A DNA stretch of 64,000 nt from Hygrocybe punicea (taxonomy: Eukaryota; Basidiomycota; Agaricomycetes; Agaricales; Hygrophoraceae): the NCBI GenBank assembly GCA_963556145.1, contig CAUVYJ010000003.1:22465-86464 (forward strand). Reading direction: 5' to 3'. The notes beneath the pieces were generated by a model. The model searched no databases. It saw nothing but the letters and a program-made list of their open reading frames with translations, and was not told the DNA's origin. The translations under genes and the position numbers were made by a program. This document shows, in pieces, positions 24,393 through 37,067 of this stretch (position 1 is its first letter; each line of letters opens with the position of its first letter).

Positions 24393-26922
24393 ATGGCTCT
24401 TCTTTGTGGAATTGCTCTCCTGCCTGTGACATATGCCCTTCCAACTACCACACCATTTCCTGACCTACCATTTGCGGATTTCAGCCAACTCATCCTCGGC
24501 CAGTTTGGTTCGCAGATCAAACTCACCACGGTTCTCATGATTTTATTTTCCCTCACACAAAACTCCAACATGCTCAATCTCCATGCACGACAACAGCATC
24601 CGCAGTGTGATGGAGAGATTAGAGTGACAGTCACTGGATGGATGAAGGCGTTGGAGTGGTACGGAGATACCACTCCGAGGGCTAGCTGGAGAATCTCGCA
24701 GAAGAGCTGGCGAGGAAGGAAGGATTCGGACTGACTACTGACAGGGATCTATCTACAACGAACCGTGGGAGCCTCGTCACGTGACTAGGCACTCGCTACT
24801 ACTCCAGCGTTTGTTTGGAGTTTGCAAAACCGGCTTGGTGCTACGACCGATGATCTGTTCCAACCATCTGATGGATCCCTCCCATCTCGAGATGCACGCA
24901 TTACTACCATTGGCCGGAAGGTGGACAATATTGTGCAAGGTCTTGGTCTTATGCCATATCACCGTAATGGCCAGTTTCGCATGTGGCTTGGTCAGATTTC
25001 AGATACTGACATTGCTCCTATTCGGCTATTGTGTCCCAATATTGCTGAATGCATGACTGAGGACTGTGAACCTCGAGCTTTACGTCAAACCACCCGGGAA
25101 CACAATATTCCACGCGTTATTTTATGTGAAGGCACTCAAGTATATCATGATGTTGCTCTGACAACTGGATTTTGCCCATCTTGTGAGGTAGGCTTTTTGT
25201 TTTTTGATCTGTTTTACTTTTTATTTTTACAAAATTAATTATAAACTTGTAGACGTGATACTCTCCAGATCATGAACGTATATCTGACCCTCAGAATTCA
25301 TCTGCATTCTTGGACGTCTATCTCAATTCTGCTAAATATCTGAAGATTGGCAAATCTCTCTGGGTTGATCGAATCTTTTCACGTGCGGTTCTTAATGGCA
25401 TATATAGCTTCCATGCATCATCATCTGCATATGCCGACTTCTGGAACCACAGCTATGGCCATGGAATATCAATATCACGTCATCAAGTCTGGCAATCATT
25501 TGTTCAAGAATCGATCCGAACAATTGCTTCCTCCTCCGATATCGATTTCACCTTGCACCCTGGTGCTTCTACAAAAGACATGGCAGAAGCTGCATTTGAG
25601 ATTCTAGGTGAAGATGGAATCATTCGGAGTGCAGATCAACATGCATGCTCAGAGTGTACACATGCCTACAAAGCAACATCTGATATTCTTGCTGGTGGAG
25701 ATCCTGCTGGTGGAGATCCTGCTGGTACTGTAGGGGTTGATGAAAATCGAGTCGTGCCTGCCCTTCAAGGACCTGATGCAAATTTAGCATTATTAGATGC
25801 ACAGTTTGCTCATCAACAAGGTGTTCAGCAAGCTCAAACCATGGAGGATGCTATGGATCTTGACCATGCTCCTGTGAGAATGGTAGTGGTTGATGGGATA
25901 GTAATGGGGCACCAAGTATTTTATTACTTTTCACAATGAAAACAAATACTAAAGCACTATAATATGTAGCATTGCGCATATGATGGCTGTACTGGAGACT
26001 TGGCCAATGCCAGAGGTGGAGTTTTCTGTTCTCAACATGAAAACCTCTATGGCAATATTTGCCATGTTCGGAATTGCAACAATCCCAAGGTTGTCCGTAC
26101 ACGAGCATGCCAACAACATCAAGAATTGTGGTATCAGCACGTTATCCGTTATGGTCGCCAAACATTACTTGGATTTAATCGGCTTCTACGTCACTCTGAG
26201 GCTGAAAATCTACCATGGCTCCCTCAAAATTATCACCAAGAACAACCCCATGATCAACCAGCTGGTACTCAGCGTCAACGTGCCAACTATTTCCAGCCAT
26301 CCCGATTCTACTGTGTTGAGACAATTTGTGCACCATGTGGCATTGTTATCGCCTGGACCAAGTTTTCAAGAGCAGAATCACCAACCAATATCTTGGAATT
26401 TCTGGAATCAGTATTTCCTACTGAAGACTCTCGTCCCGATTTCATCTGTATTGACAAGGCTTGCTTAGTGCTTCGATCATGCATTGCTAATGGAAGCTGG
26501 AACACATGGAAGAACACTACAAGATTCATCGTGGACTCCTATCATTATATCAATCATCGGGTTGAGGACTACATCTGTCGCAAATGGTGCAATCCTGCTC
26601 CATTAAATGGATCTCAACCAAATCTTGTCATTGTGGAACAAGATGGAAACAATGTCCAACATTATAAGCGTGCTTTTAATACACAGGTAAGTCAATGATA
26701 CTTTTATGTATGTCACTATATTCACAGTGTAATTATTAGGCCTGTAAACAGCTTAATGCATGGCTGGCAGGCTATGAGTCAATTCTCAAGCGAATGACTC
26801 CTTCCAACTTCAATTGGTTTCTACATACCATGCTGTTTTATCATACACAGCGTATTATTGATAAGCAAACAGGAGATGAAGAAGAAGTTGAAGATGATGA
26901 TGAGTCTGAAAGTGATGAGTAG
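24393..26922 (+). pseudogene. KDZ transposase with CxC5/CxC6-like cysteine clusters
   Basis: The N-terminal region (LPTTTPFPDLPFADFSQLIL, about 24450) is probably the start of the protein. The next blocks are RITTIGRKVDNIVQGLGLMP and GFCPSCE, intron 25189-25252, then YSPDHERI, LNSAKYLKIGKSLWVDRIFS, GIYSFHASSSAYADFWNHS, HACSECTHAYKA, intron, HCAYDGCTGDLANARGGVFC, NICHVRNCNNPKVVRTRACQ, YCVETICAPCGIVIAWTKFS, RFIVDSYHYINHRVEDYICR and a final exon ending in an acidic tail (stop 26920-26922). Paired cysteine motifs before a KDZ transposase core match the CxC5/CxC6 clusters described for Kyakuja-Dileera-Zisupton transposases. TGA at 25256-25258, just after the splice acceptor, falls where a coding residue is expected. 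The region 24600-24830 is not resolved and may hold further damage. Confidence 0.75.
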
Positions 26923-26991
26923 ATGGTCGTTATCTAAGTTCATGTTCATATGTAGTATCTTTTGCTTTTGACAATGACTGAAAACTACAAT

Positions 26992-27087
26992 ACAACAACA
27001 GCAACAACAGCAACAACAGCAACAGCAGCAGCAACAGCAACAACAGCAACAGCAACAGCAACAGTAACAACAGTAACATAACAGTAA

Positions 27088-27147
<60 letters not shown>

Positions 27148-27195
27148 TAACAACAGTAACAACAGCAACAGCAACAGCAACAGCAACAACAGCAA
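26992..27195. repeat. CAG/CAACAG microsatellite, about 200 bp
   Basis: Almost uninterrupted CAACAG/CAGCAG/CAGTAA units follow the transposase stop by 70 bp, inside the element's right arm. The long opposite-strand poly-Leu/poly-Cys frame is a by-product. Confidence 0.95.
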
Positions 27196-27856
27196 GAGTG
27201 ACAATAGAAACATAATGGGAATAAAGTGAATCATGATGAACCTTTGAAGGGTCCTTGGACTTTGCTAGGGCTTTGGACAGGTTTATCCAATCATCAAAGA
27301 CAATGCTAAGATAATGATGATTTTTTTGGAATTGATATGGATCAGTATATACTGGAGTTAACAGTTAGAATTTAATAGTCATTTAGTATCTTGAATATTT
27401 GAAATATCTAGGAATATAGCAAGAAAGTGACAAATGTTTTGCAAGGAATCCACCTGGACTCCACCCCCTACCAAATATGGAGCGTGGGAAAATATTGCCT
27501 AATTTGGTTAGTATGCCCATTGTATACCCAAACCCATATATAGTGTCAGATTTATTTTATTTAGAAAATTGAGTGAGAAAAATGCAAAAAAGTCGAAAAA
27601 AGCCGGCACTTTTCAAAAACTCGGCAGGATTCCCACTAGATTCCCAGTGGATTCCCAGTAAATTCCTGACTGAGTCACTCCATTCAAATAGATGATATGC
27701 CCCACTAGACTCCCACTAGACTCCCACTGGACTCCCACTGGACTCCCACTTGTTTCAGGATTTTATGGGATTCCCACTGTGGGAATCCAGTGGGAATCCA
27801 CACCCAAAATGCAGCAAAGTGGGAATCCAGTGGGAAGTGTATGGAATCAAACAGTG

Positions 27857-30800
27857 TAGACACGGGGAGGAGGACTCTAAATAGGAAAAGTTGTTTTGAG
27901 TATCTACAAAAAGGGAGTCAAATTCAACATTACCTGCTCGTCGAGGCACTCGGCAGGTGGCATTACGATTGCAACCATAACATATTCTCGGAGCTGTAAC
28001 GACCATTTCAGATTCGAATTGAACTTACCCTCAGTGAGTCAGCTCAGGCTATCTCCGACTCCAGTCGACTTTTCAAGTGGGCCATCGTTACAGAGGGCCC
28101 GGGAAAGCGTAATGATGGGCTTGGCGCATCTGCTGGGTAGTTGGGTATGGTCTCATGTCAATAATAATACTGAGATTGGGATGAGTACATGGCAGGTTCC
28201 CGGGTTTTGAAAAGAACACACAGCAAAAAGGGTGAAAAGAGAAACGTGAACACTTATGAAACAGGAATGTTTAGGGCAAGCTTGATGTCAGATTCATCAC
28301 ATGATATGTGTGGTTTCACATCATCAGGACCCCAAGTCAGTATAGAACCTTTGAATTTGACTTGGCTCTCCGCTCAAATATTGCCAAAGACTTGGAAGAC
28401 TCAGAACTTTTGAAAGTTGTTGCCTCAACAGGCTGTCATGTCAAGATCTTTTATATGTAAGAGTTGTATATACAAGTAATTCAGAGCTGCCAGCAAAAAA
28501 GTGAAGCAACTTGCCAGTGAGTACTAACTAGATACCTCAGGCTGCCAGTGCTGTAATAGTGACTCGGATTTGAAGTTATATTGTGACTTCAAGTTCAAGT
28601 TGTCACGGTCCAGTGCCTTACAGCTTGGTCAGTCATCCCGATTCAACCATGGGACCCGAGTGGCTGGATTGGGCCAGGTTCTGCCATGCCTCAACAAAAA
28701 AAGGGCAGCCTCTGTCCAACATCCGGCTTCAGCCACTGACACACAGATTTCAAGTTGGCATCATGATCAACCCAACACAGATTTTGCATGGGAAGATGGT
28801 GCACCAGGTGGAAATAAATAGATAAATAAATATTATTGTCAATATTTCGTGGTAGCAAAATCACAAAATATATTATCACAATTCTGCTCATGAGCAGCCT
28901 GAGGCCAGCACTAACTTTGAAACTACACCACAAACTACTAGCATTATAAGGATAGAAAAAAAGCTTTTCCTTGCCTGCTGCAATGGCTATCCATTGCCAC
29001 CCCACAACAAAACAAGGCAGACTGCATCATCTTAGCACACTTAGAAGAGGGAGGGTCAGTGAATGGTAGTGTTGCCACAGTCCAGTCTTTTTTTGGACCT
29101 GGCAAAATAAAATCTGGAAATATTCTACCAACTGCTCTGCTATGTCAACTATATACCAGAATCATGATATTTCTGAGATATCAAGTTCTGATAATTTATT
29201 TGAATTTTAATTTGCAACAGTCCAGCAGCCATGGTCTTGCAACGGTCCCAAAAAAGACCAGACCATGGCAACAGTAGTGAATGGCAGAAGGGGTGGAAAC
29301 TTGAATGTAGAAGAGGTGACCTTGAGTCTGTTGCTCTACTAGGTGTAGACATGGTGGAGGGAGGGGACAGGACGTTGTGGTTGGTGAAGCGGTTTCAAGT
29401 TGGTGAGGCTGTGGTTCAAGTTGAGAAGAATGTTGAAGGTTGGCAACTTGAAAGGTTTGAATTTGAGCTCAGAAGCTAGGTGGAGTTCAAGTTTGAATAA
29501 GGGATCCTCATGCTTGGAAATCACTGCTAAGTCTTTGCCCAGCACTGATTTGATGTCGGTTTCTCTCCTTGAGGTCTGTACTTGGCCCAGTGCCATTAAC
29601 TAGGCTGGATTGTGGCCAGTTTCCATAGAATTTATGTAAAAAGAAGCTGACTTGTCACGGTACCGATGATGAATTCTATTCAATCATTTTCATATTGGTT
29701 ACCCCCATTACTGAGTTTAGATAGGATTCTGATACAAAACTGAATTTAAGTTAAATCTTATCTATTTCTGATGCTGCCATTTCTAGGTCTCAGGGACACT
29801 GTGAGCACAACAGCGGTGTAGTCATATTTCATTGGAATCACTTGGGTGGCTCCATTATTTATGCTAGCAGCCCTGAATTAATTTGATATACAACTTGAAC
29901 CCTTACATCCAAAAGATCCTGCTAGTGGCATCATGATTACTAGTATGCTTTCAAACTCTGAATGATGACTCAGAGCTTCTTGATTTCTTGTGTTATGTGC
30001 TGATGATTTCCTGGCATCGCCATCCAAGAATCATAGCAATGTGCTAGTGATACAATATTTGTTCTCATCTTGTTACAGATCGTGTCATTGGCAGGCTCTG
30101 GCAACAATTACTATAACTTCACATCTGAGTCAGAGTCAAGGTAAGATGAGGAAAGCACTGGCAGCTATTATCATTTGGTTGCCGCAGTGCTACAGAGGTG
30201 GTTTGGATTACATCAAAGAGCAATCTGTGTGTGGGGTTACCCAAAAATCAGACTAAACATTGGAGTGGCCCAGGATCTGATAGACTGTCCAAGTGCCTCC
30301 CATTCAAATTTCCACCTTGTGAACATGTATGGATCACATCAATTGACATGTGGACGTCATTTGCAAGGTGTCTGGGATGGGCACCTGCCAGTGCAACCAC
30401 AGCCTGGCTGCATGCCCATAAACAGGAAGGGTACAGGTGTGGTGGGTATAGGTGTGGTGTCCTAATTTGGAACCTGTGAGTTACCTGTGTCAGGCCCTTC
30501 TAAGTATTGCCATTGCATATCAGTTTGTCATATGATATCAGGATGGGAGACAGTGTAGAGGCACCTAGCCTCTATGAGTGTGGAACCCCTCATAAACAGA
30601 CAGTCCACTCAGGCTAAAAATGCCAAATTGGTCCAAGACCCGACATCACATCTGGAGTCACATTGCAGTCCGACTCACCTGACCTATTTCAGGATTGATT
30701 GCACATTTTGCATCAAGTCCATCCAAACACTGACCTCCTTCACCAGCATGACAAAGTCTAGATCACAACACAAGCGCACTAACCGAACACCACAGACCGC

Positions 30801-32460
30801 TGCATGCTACCTGTTCTGAAGGAACTTGAACATGACTACACTGGATCCTGTCTGTCGAGTCCATCTCCCATGCAACCACAACATTTCAGATTCAACACTG
30901 ACAAACCAACCAATGTATCCTCTCACTCCCTTTGTACATTTGTAGAGACCTCCTATCTGCCAGTGTGCTAGTCCATAGATTCCAAGTCCAACACTGTATA
31001 AAGTAGACAGGTTTCGCACCATAAAAATAAGTTATGCTGTACCCTCACTATTGAGTCTGAACCACTCGCTGTACCGTGACCTTCTGCTCATAAATTTGAT
31101 GTTAGACCATGATCAGATAGTAGTCTATGACCTACATGGTCTCCATGCATCTCTGTCTTCACTCCCCAATGCACTCCACCTCATTGGACTCAATCCTGAC
31201 ATGTCGGAATCAACCGGAAGTGTTGGACTCAATGATGTTCCCGCTATTGGACACCCGGGCCATTAGGATTCCTCTTCACATCATGACTGATAAGCTGCTG
31301 ACCCCCTCTGATCACTTCCTAGTCAATCACCCCTGTCATTCCCAGTCCGGAACCACACTGACACTCGCTGTCACAACAGTATGCTTTAATGTTGAACACT
31401 GGCAAGGATGTAGCCTAGTATCTGTTGGCAAAGGGCTTATTTGGTACAGCAAGGTCATGAGGGGATGTGTTCATGATTGCATGGTGACAACCAGCATTTT
31501 CAAAGGCCAACATTTGGTAGCTATCATATGATAGACCATGGCCACCACTGGCAAGTATCAGCCTGTGAGAAAGCTGATTGTGCACCAAAAATTCAAAACC
31601 AGGATCAGCTTTTCCTGACCAGCTGAGTTGAGGCAACACTAGTCTCGAACCATTGGCAGGGGTAAGAAAGAATAATAAACAATGATGTCCAATTTGAAAA
31701 GAAGACAAGGGACAAAAATGAAATGAAAAACAACTTGAACTTGAAAGGTGTGGCAGCCGGAGTGCAGACTCGGACTCAGAATCATAACAAATCCGAGTCT
31801 GAACCAACAAAGTATGTAATTATAAAATCAATCCTGTCAGAAAAAGCCTCCTCTCACACAAACCCCTTCAAGTTCAATCTGCCCTCAGGCTTCTGTCACA
31901 ACTTCTGGAGCTCCTGAACAGCGCACTGCAAACCAGCTTCAGAAGCATTTTCTGAAGGTCTGCAAAGGTTTTGAATATCTTCATCAACTTCAAGTTCAAG
32001 TTCAAGGTGGTCTGGGTTAAGGCTGGCCCATTCTGTTGAGAGTTTTCAAGAAATCTGGACAAGAAAAGCAGTTTCTCCGAGTCAAAGCTTTGGTTTTAGT
32101 AGGTGTGATTCCATCACTGGCAAATGCAGCAATTCACAATATCGAGACCTCATATCATCATGGCACATTTTACAGGCCTCAGTGTATTATATATCTATAG
32201 TACTAACTTGAATTCTTCCACTGGCAAACAGTTTGGTATCACTCCGATGAGGAGCTGTCATGTCTTCAGTGAGTAACAAGACTTTTACAGTGAATTTGCT
32301 GTTTTTAGATATTATTTTAGGCTCCGCCAACTTAGACAGTAACTTACCTGAATCGCGGCCAGGGGTCCCACTAGTATTCCCATGGCCCCGCGGCCATGGT
32401 TGAAATACAAGCCTGAGCTGAGCCAGCTCCGAGTCTTCAGAAACCACTCCCTTATCTCCT
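27857..32460. other. 4.6 kb without a convincing gene
   Basis: Many short frames, none recognisable and none with consistent splice signals. The words CTTGAACTTCAAGTT, AACTTGAA and CGGACTC/CGAGTCT recur throughout this stretch and on to 34,100, suggesting decay of an older repeat. I saw no transposase, reverse transcriptase or terminal repeat. Confidence 0.4.
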
Positions 32461-33086
32461 ATGAACCCTGTCAACAAGCAACGCACCTCGGTGCAAGATC
32501 CCCCCTCCCACAGCCGCTATGCGGATCTGAATACAATTCTTGACCATGATCTGTCAGGGTATCGGCCCCTGGACATCACCCATGTAAGCATCTGGTGCTT
32601 CGAGTATAAAAAAATCAATATATTTATTTTTCTCAGTACATCATGCGAGCCATTCCCTGTCAACGATCACCAGAATTCATGCAGAACCTTATCCAGTATA
32701 CCCAAATCACACGCGATGTGCGACTGTATGAGGAGATGCTGCTGCAGAAGAGGGTGGAAATGTCTCAGATGGAAACTCGGCTTCTGGGGGAAGAGATACC
32801 GCTTGCGGGGCAGCGCAAGTTGCAGGCAGATCAGGAAGCTTCTATGGTTCGCCTTGCCATGGAACCAGAGCGCCACCGCAATGTCCATCCCGTCATAGGG
32901 TTAAACCGCAGCTATCCTCGCTCCACCCCAGCTACTACTAAGCTCTTTACCGGAGGGAAAGATGTATTGGGCAAGTTGCTCCGCAACGCAGAATGTCACC
33001 ATCAACCCGAGCCCGGAGGTGAGGACTCTGAATCTGGAAGTGAGGACTCTGAAGGCTCCGGGTCTGGCGCTGTCTCAGAAGATTGA
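32461..33086 (+). CDS. Two-exon hypothetical protein with coiled coil
   Basis: The ATG at 32461 starts MNPVNKQRTSVQDPPSHSRY and DHDLSGYRPLDITH. A 53-nt GTAAGC...CTCAG intron (32584-32636) joins in frame to YIMRAIPCQRSPEFMQNLIQ, then VRLYEEMLLQKRVEMSQMET (a likely coiled coil) and a C-terminal acidic tail (GEDSESGSEDSEG), with stop TGA at 33084-33086. The product is about 190 residues. Clean splice sites, phase match and residue composition support coding. I do not recognise the family. It is convergent with the next - strand ORF. Confidence 0.5.
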
Positions 33087-33516
33087 TAGTCCCATTGTGC
33101 CAGGTGAGGACTCGGAATGCAGGCAGGGCGGGCCCTCATAATACCGTGGCACATGTATCATCATGACTCGGATTTCATTCTAGATCTGTGATTCCAGACT
33201 CGGACTGACTGTATCATTTACGGCGATCAGTTTATACTACATGGCGGACTGTAACATCACACACTCAGTGAATTTTGTGAGGAAGAACGCGGCCATTGAC
33301 TGATCTGTGTTGGGTGACGTGGAAGCGCAAACTTGAACAGAGCGATGAGAGGCAGTGTCCACACAAGGTGGGCATCGTCCTGCTCCGAGTCTGAGTCTTC
33401 AACTGAACATAGATTTTTGTCAAAGCAAATTTCATTGAGAATTTACGAATAAAAAATTATCCGTACTCTTACTACTCAGGCCGTCCATTCATATCATTTA
33501 CTCCCGATTCTCCTGC

Positions 33517-34103
33517 TCATTCCTCCACGGGTGCACCAGAATATTCGCCATAGCTTGCGAGCTCAGACTCCAAGGCTTTCGGGGTCAAGCACAGTAATTT
33601 GAGCGATACGCTGGTGACCATCAAGCTTCTGGTCAACGGCCCGGGCCCAGGGTTTCGTGCCTTGCAGGGGGGACATCTTTGAGGGCAGACTCGTGATTGC
33701 GTTGTGAGGGGAAGGGTACTCGGCGTGGAGAATGGGTTCAGGGCGGTAAGGTCATGGGTAGCATTGTTTGATGCAGTGCCAGTGGGGGGGGCACTGGCAT
33801 GCGTTTGATGTCTATGGCGCAGATAAGCTGAAAGCCTGCCAGTGAGTGGAGACTCGGAATGATATCGGATACTAGTAACCAACTTGAATACACGCCGCGG
33901 TTCTTCGATATTGGAACTAGAAATTTGGACATACAGTCTTCCTCTGGATCACCAAGGGCCTCCAACTCCTCCATAATGTGTTGAACCAAGTCGTCGAGCC
34001 TGAGTTCAAGTTCGTAGGCCGCGCTGCGTGATGTCACGGTTAGGTTGTTGTTAGCGTTGAGTACATAGATAATAATTAAAAAATTCAAGCTAATGTTATA
34101 CAT
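33517..34103 (-). CDS. Two-exon hypothetical protein
   Basis: Exon 1 from 34103 reads MYNISLNFLIIIYVLN, then AAYELELRLDDLVQHIMEEL and DPEEDCMSKFLVPISKNRGV. A 44-nt GTTACT...GGCAG intron (about 33830-33873) joins in frame to LSAYLRHRHQTHASAPPTGT and on to LESELASYGEYSGAPVEE, stop at 33517. The true start may be further upstream, since the first 25 residues look intron-like. The acidic helical block in exon 1 is the most protein-like part. Function unknown. Confidence 0.4.
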
Positions 34104-34601
34104 AGTCTAACTTGAACCGTTTAGAATGTGTTATGATTATTTTCTCTATTGTTTGGAGTGCGAGTTCGATTCTTGGCATTTGCAAAATGCTTGTTACCAT
34201 TTTTATCATTTTTATGTAATGAGTATTCGGTTCAGTTTATCAAACCCTGGACCAAGGTTTGGGAACCCATATATAGAAATATTACATAACAAAATATTTT
34301 GAAACCGGCCCTAAACTTTTGCTCTCCAAAACTCTTCAGCCTTTGTTGTTGTTTTTTTCTTTTCTTCTCCTCGTACTACGACCTTTCCACCCGTCTCTCA
34401 TCCCATTCTCTTTTGTTAATGATGGTATCAAATGTAAAGTAGGATAGATACTAACTAACTAGTAGAATGTCGTTTAAAATCACACAACTTTGAGAGAAAA
34501 AGCTGCGTTCCAGCCGTTCCAGCGTAACTTGAAGTTCAGTGGTGTAGTGGCATCACCGACTTCCACAGGCAACAACTGACTGTACTGAGCAGAGAGTTAT
34601 C

Positions 34602-37067
34602 ATGCTGTCGAAGCGGATGAAACCTAACGTAAGTCATCATATTTTGCTATACCGACCTAACTTTCGCATTTCACTGGCAGGTGTTGCAATTGCTTAGCAT
34701 CGAAGCCGCCGAGGATGGTGATAACGAAGATGATTTAGTCAGCAGCGATGATGATTTTGGTATGTTGTATATACCACAAAATTCCATCATATTGAGCACC
34801 ACGGTTTGGATCAGGCGGATTCATCCAGAGTAGCGATGATAACAGTAACCTCGAAGGCAACGAGTTGGACGACCCTGACAAAATGTCGCACTTTCCTCCC
34901 TTATTTCAACTAGCCGATGAGGATAGGTGGGCTGAACTTACCCAAAACATTTTGGAATGGCGTCGACTCCAACGAACTCCACCTTCCGTACAAGGCGACT
35001 CCTTCACACAATATTTCATGGCAGCAGCCATCACTGACCCTCCTGTTTTCCGTGTTGCTGTCAAGGTATGCTTGGATATTGCTAGTGGGCCAATTCTAAC
35101 GGGTTGTTCTTACAGCCTAACCTTACGCATTATGTGGTGTTCGAGATCATGCTGAAGGCATCGACACAGCCCCTTCCAATCCTTTCCGCTTTTGCTCGTG
35201 ATTCCTTGCGTGGTGAAGTCTTCGTAGAAGCATCGAGTGAAAGGGATATTCAGCACGCTCTTCGCGGTATACATGGCGTTTATCTCTTTCGTGGCATCCA
35301 CATAGTTCCCCTCGAGGAGAGGATTCATATACTTACGCTTCGGGACTTAGATGATCCCGTTATTCCAGGCAGCTGGGTTCGGCCAAAGCGGGGCAAATAT
35401 AAAGGAGACCTTGGCCTCGTTTTGACAGTCAATCATTGTATCCTCAAGGTCGCACTGGTGCCCCGGATTCCTATGATCCTGCCAGACCCCTCGCCTGAAA
35501 GGGAAGCGAAAGCAACCACCACAATGTCGACCTCCCCAACACCTTTTTAATTTTGCGGAAATCGTCAATGTCTATGGATTGGACGTGGTTAAGACACTGG
35601 CAGGCGATGGCAGTAATAGATTCAATGGTGACGTTTATAAAAATGGGATGCTCGAGAAAGTCTTCGACCTTACGGGCCTGAAAACGCAAGACGTTAATCC
35701 GTCGATGGACAAAGTCAAACCATTCCACAGCATTGGTAGTTCGAGTTGGGGGGCAATCCGAAAACTGATCGCTCAGAATGCTGTCGTTGGATTGTCTACC
35801 GGTGACACGGTCCAGATCATATTGGGCGAGCAACAGGGTTTGCGTGGAGAGTTGATAAATGTCAGAACCGACGTCATCCGAGTTATATTGAAGACTGGCA
35901 GCAGCAGTGGGCAGTTGGTTGATGTTCCTTCTGATACCGTCCAGAAATATTTCGAGAGCGGCAATTATGTCAAGGTTAGGGTGGGAACGGAGCGAGGGAG
36001 ATTGGGATGGGTTATTGCATGCGATCAGGGCGTCGTCACATTATACGAGCCATTAACTTCAACACACGTATGTTTGCAGCATCCTTGCTGATGTAGAACT
36101 CATTGGCATCCGTGGCACCACAGGTTTCAGTATCCTCACGAGATTTGGATATCGCCGAGCCCGACTATTCTGATGAAACGCCACTGGCTTCCGCTGAGGT
36201 CTATGACAAAATTACCCGTGATCCTTCAGTAGGATTGCGTGTATTGATCACCTCCGGCCAGTATAAAGGTTATCGCGGCCTGATCAAATCTACCCGGAAC
36301 TCTATCGTCCAAGTTGAGTTGGAGGTGGGGCTTAGGGTGATCACGATACAGTCAAGCATGGTTTTGAATCACAGGTAAGCATCCTTCATTATTGACCAGA
36401 TATTCAGGATTGATATGAAATTCGCCAGGACTGGTCGACCTCTCCGACAATTTGTGATCATACCTGCCCAAGACGACATTCTCTTGTCCAACGAGCCGGT
36501 CATTTCTTCCACCCCCCTTTCGGAGCCACTGTCAGGAGCCAGTCCGGCGTGGGATCCGTCTTCTCGGACACCCGGAAACGATGATTGTGATGACCTTCGA
36601 GTCCAGGCTTTGGATAGGATTATTCGACAGTATGTTGAACTTCATTAACTCGCCATTTTGTAGGGCTCCCTGAAGATTGGCTTTTGGACCCAAAACTTCG
36701 CGAAAGAAAGCTAACAATAATAATCTCAGGGTCGACCGGCCTCTCGGGTTGGCATTTAGGTCGATATGAACATCAGATGGGAGTCCTCGGCGACAACACA
36801 CTTGACTGGGGATCATCAGAGGCGACCTGCAAGCTGAAGGATCGTTCCCAAACAAAGCTCAAGGTACCTATTAAGTATATCAAGCCGTTACATCCAACAG
36901 GAGTGGGAGAGCAGGTTGTCGTCATTCGTGGCGAAAACATTGGTATGGATGCCATTGTACATTCAACGGCAGAGGGTAGCCAGTGGGAACTCACGGCGTT
37001 GCATGACCATATGAAAGTTGTCGGCTCAGAGTTCAAAGAACGATTGTGTTTGTTAGCGATTCGTTAA
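34602..37067 (+). pseudogene. Spt5-like transcription elongation factor paralogue (NGN + KOW)
   Basis: Spt5 binds RNA polymerase II as part of DSIF. Exons from ATG 34602: MLSKRMKPN; intron; acidic segment DGDNEDDLVSSDDD; intron; SDDNSNLEGNELDD and QYFMAAAITDP; intron; an NGN-like domain (THYVVFEIMLKAST, LSAFARDSLRGEVFVEASSE, ALRGIHGVYLFRGIHIVPLE) and a first KOW (SWVRPKRGKYKGDLGLVLTV). A one-base shift near 35505 leads into RPPQHLFNFAEIVNVYGLDV and LKTQDVNPSMDKVKPFHS, then KOW blocks (GDTVQIILGEQQGLRGELIN, VKVRVGTERGRLGWVIACDQ, GLRVLITSGQYKGYRGLIKS) and a C-terminal KOW-like part (WLLDPKLRERKLTIIISG). The join near 36630-36665 also does not fit in frame. The C-terminal heptad repeats and large acidic N-terminus of true Spt5 are absent. 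Such Spt5-like paralogues recur in agaric genomes. Confidence 0.75.

Larger units (their letters stand above)
21868..27856. mobile_element. KDZ-type DNA transposon with terminal inverted repeats
   Basis: The left end reads CACTGTCTGATTCCATACAC and continues TTCCCACTGGATTCC. The reverse complement of the right end reads CACTGTTTGATTCCATACAC followed by the same TTCCCACTGGATTCC. That is an outer terminal inverted repeat of about 35 bp with one difference, at 21868 and 27856. Inside both ends are dense GGATTCCCAGTGGGAATCC-type subrepeats (21895-22080 and 27620-27810), probable transposase binding sites. The 5,989-bp element holds a companion gene and a transposase with CxC-type cysteine clusters. 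No exact target-site duplication is adjacent; AGACAC(A)GGGGAG occurs on both sides with a one-base gap and may be a degenerate one. Confidence 0.85.

Noticed and set aside
26821..27234. Long - strand frame of poly-Leu/poly-Cys
   Set aside because: It is the opposite-strand reading of a CAACAG microsatellite; no protein family has this composition.
34160..34180. B-box-like GAGTTCGATTC as a tRNA gene or SINE
   Set aside because: Order and spacing relative to the similar site near 21,750 are not consistent, and no A box was found.
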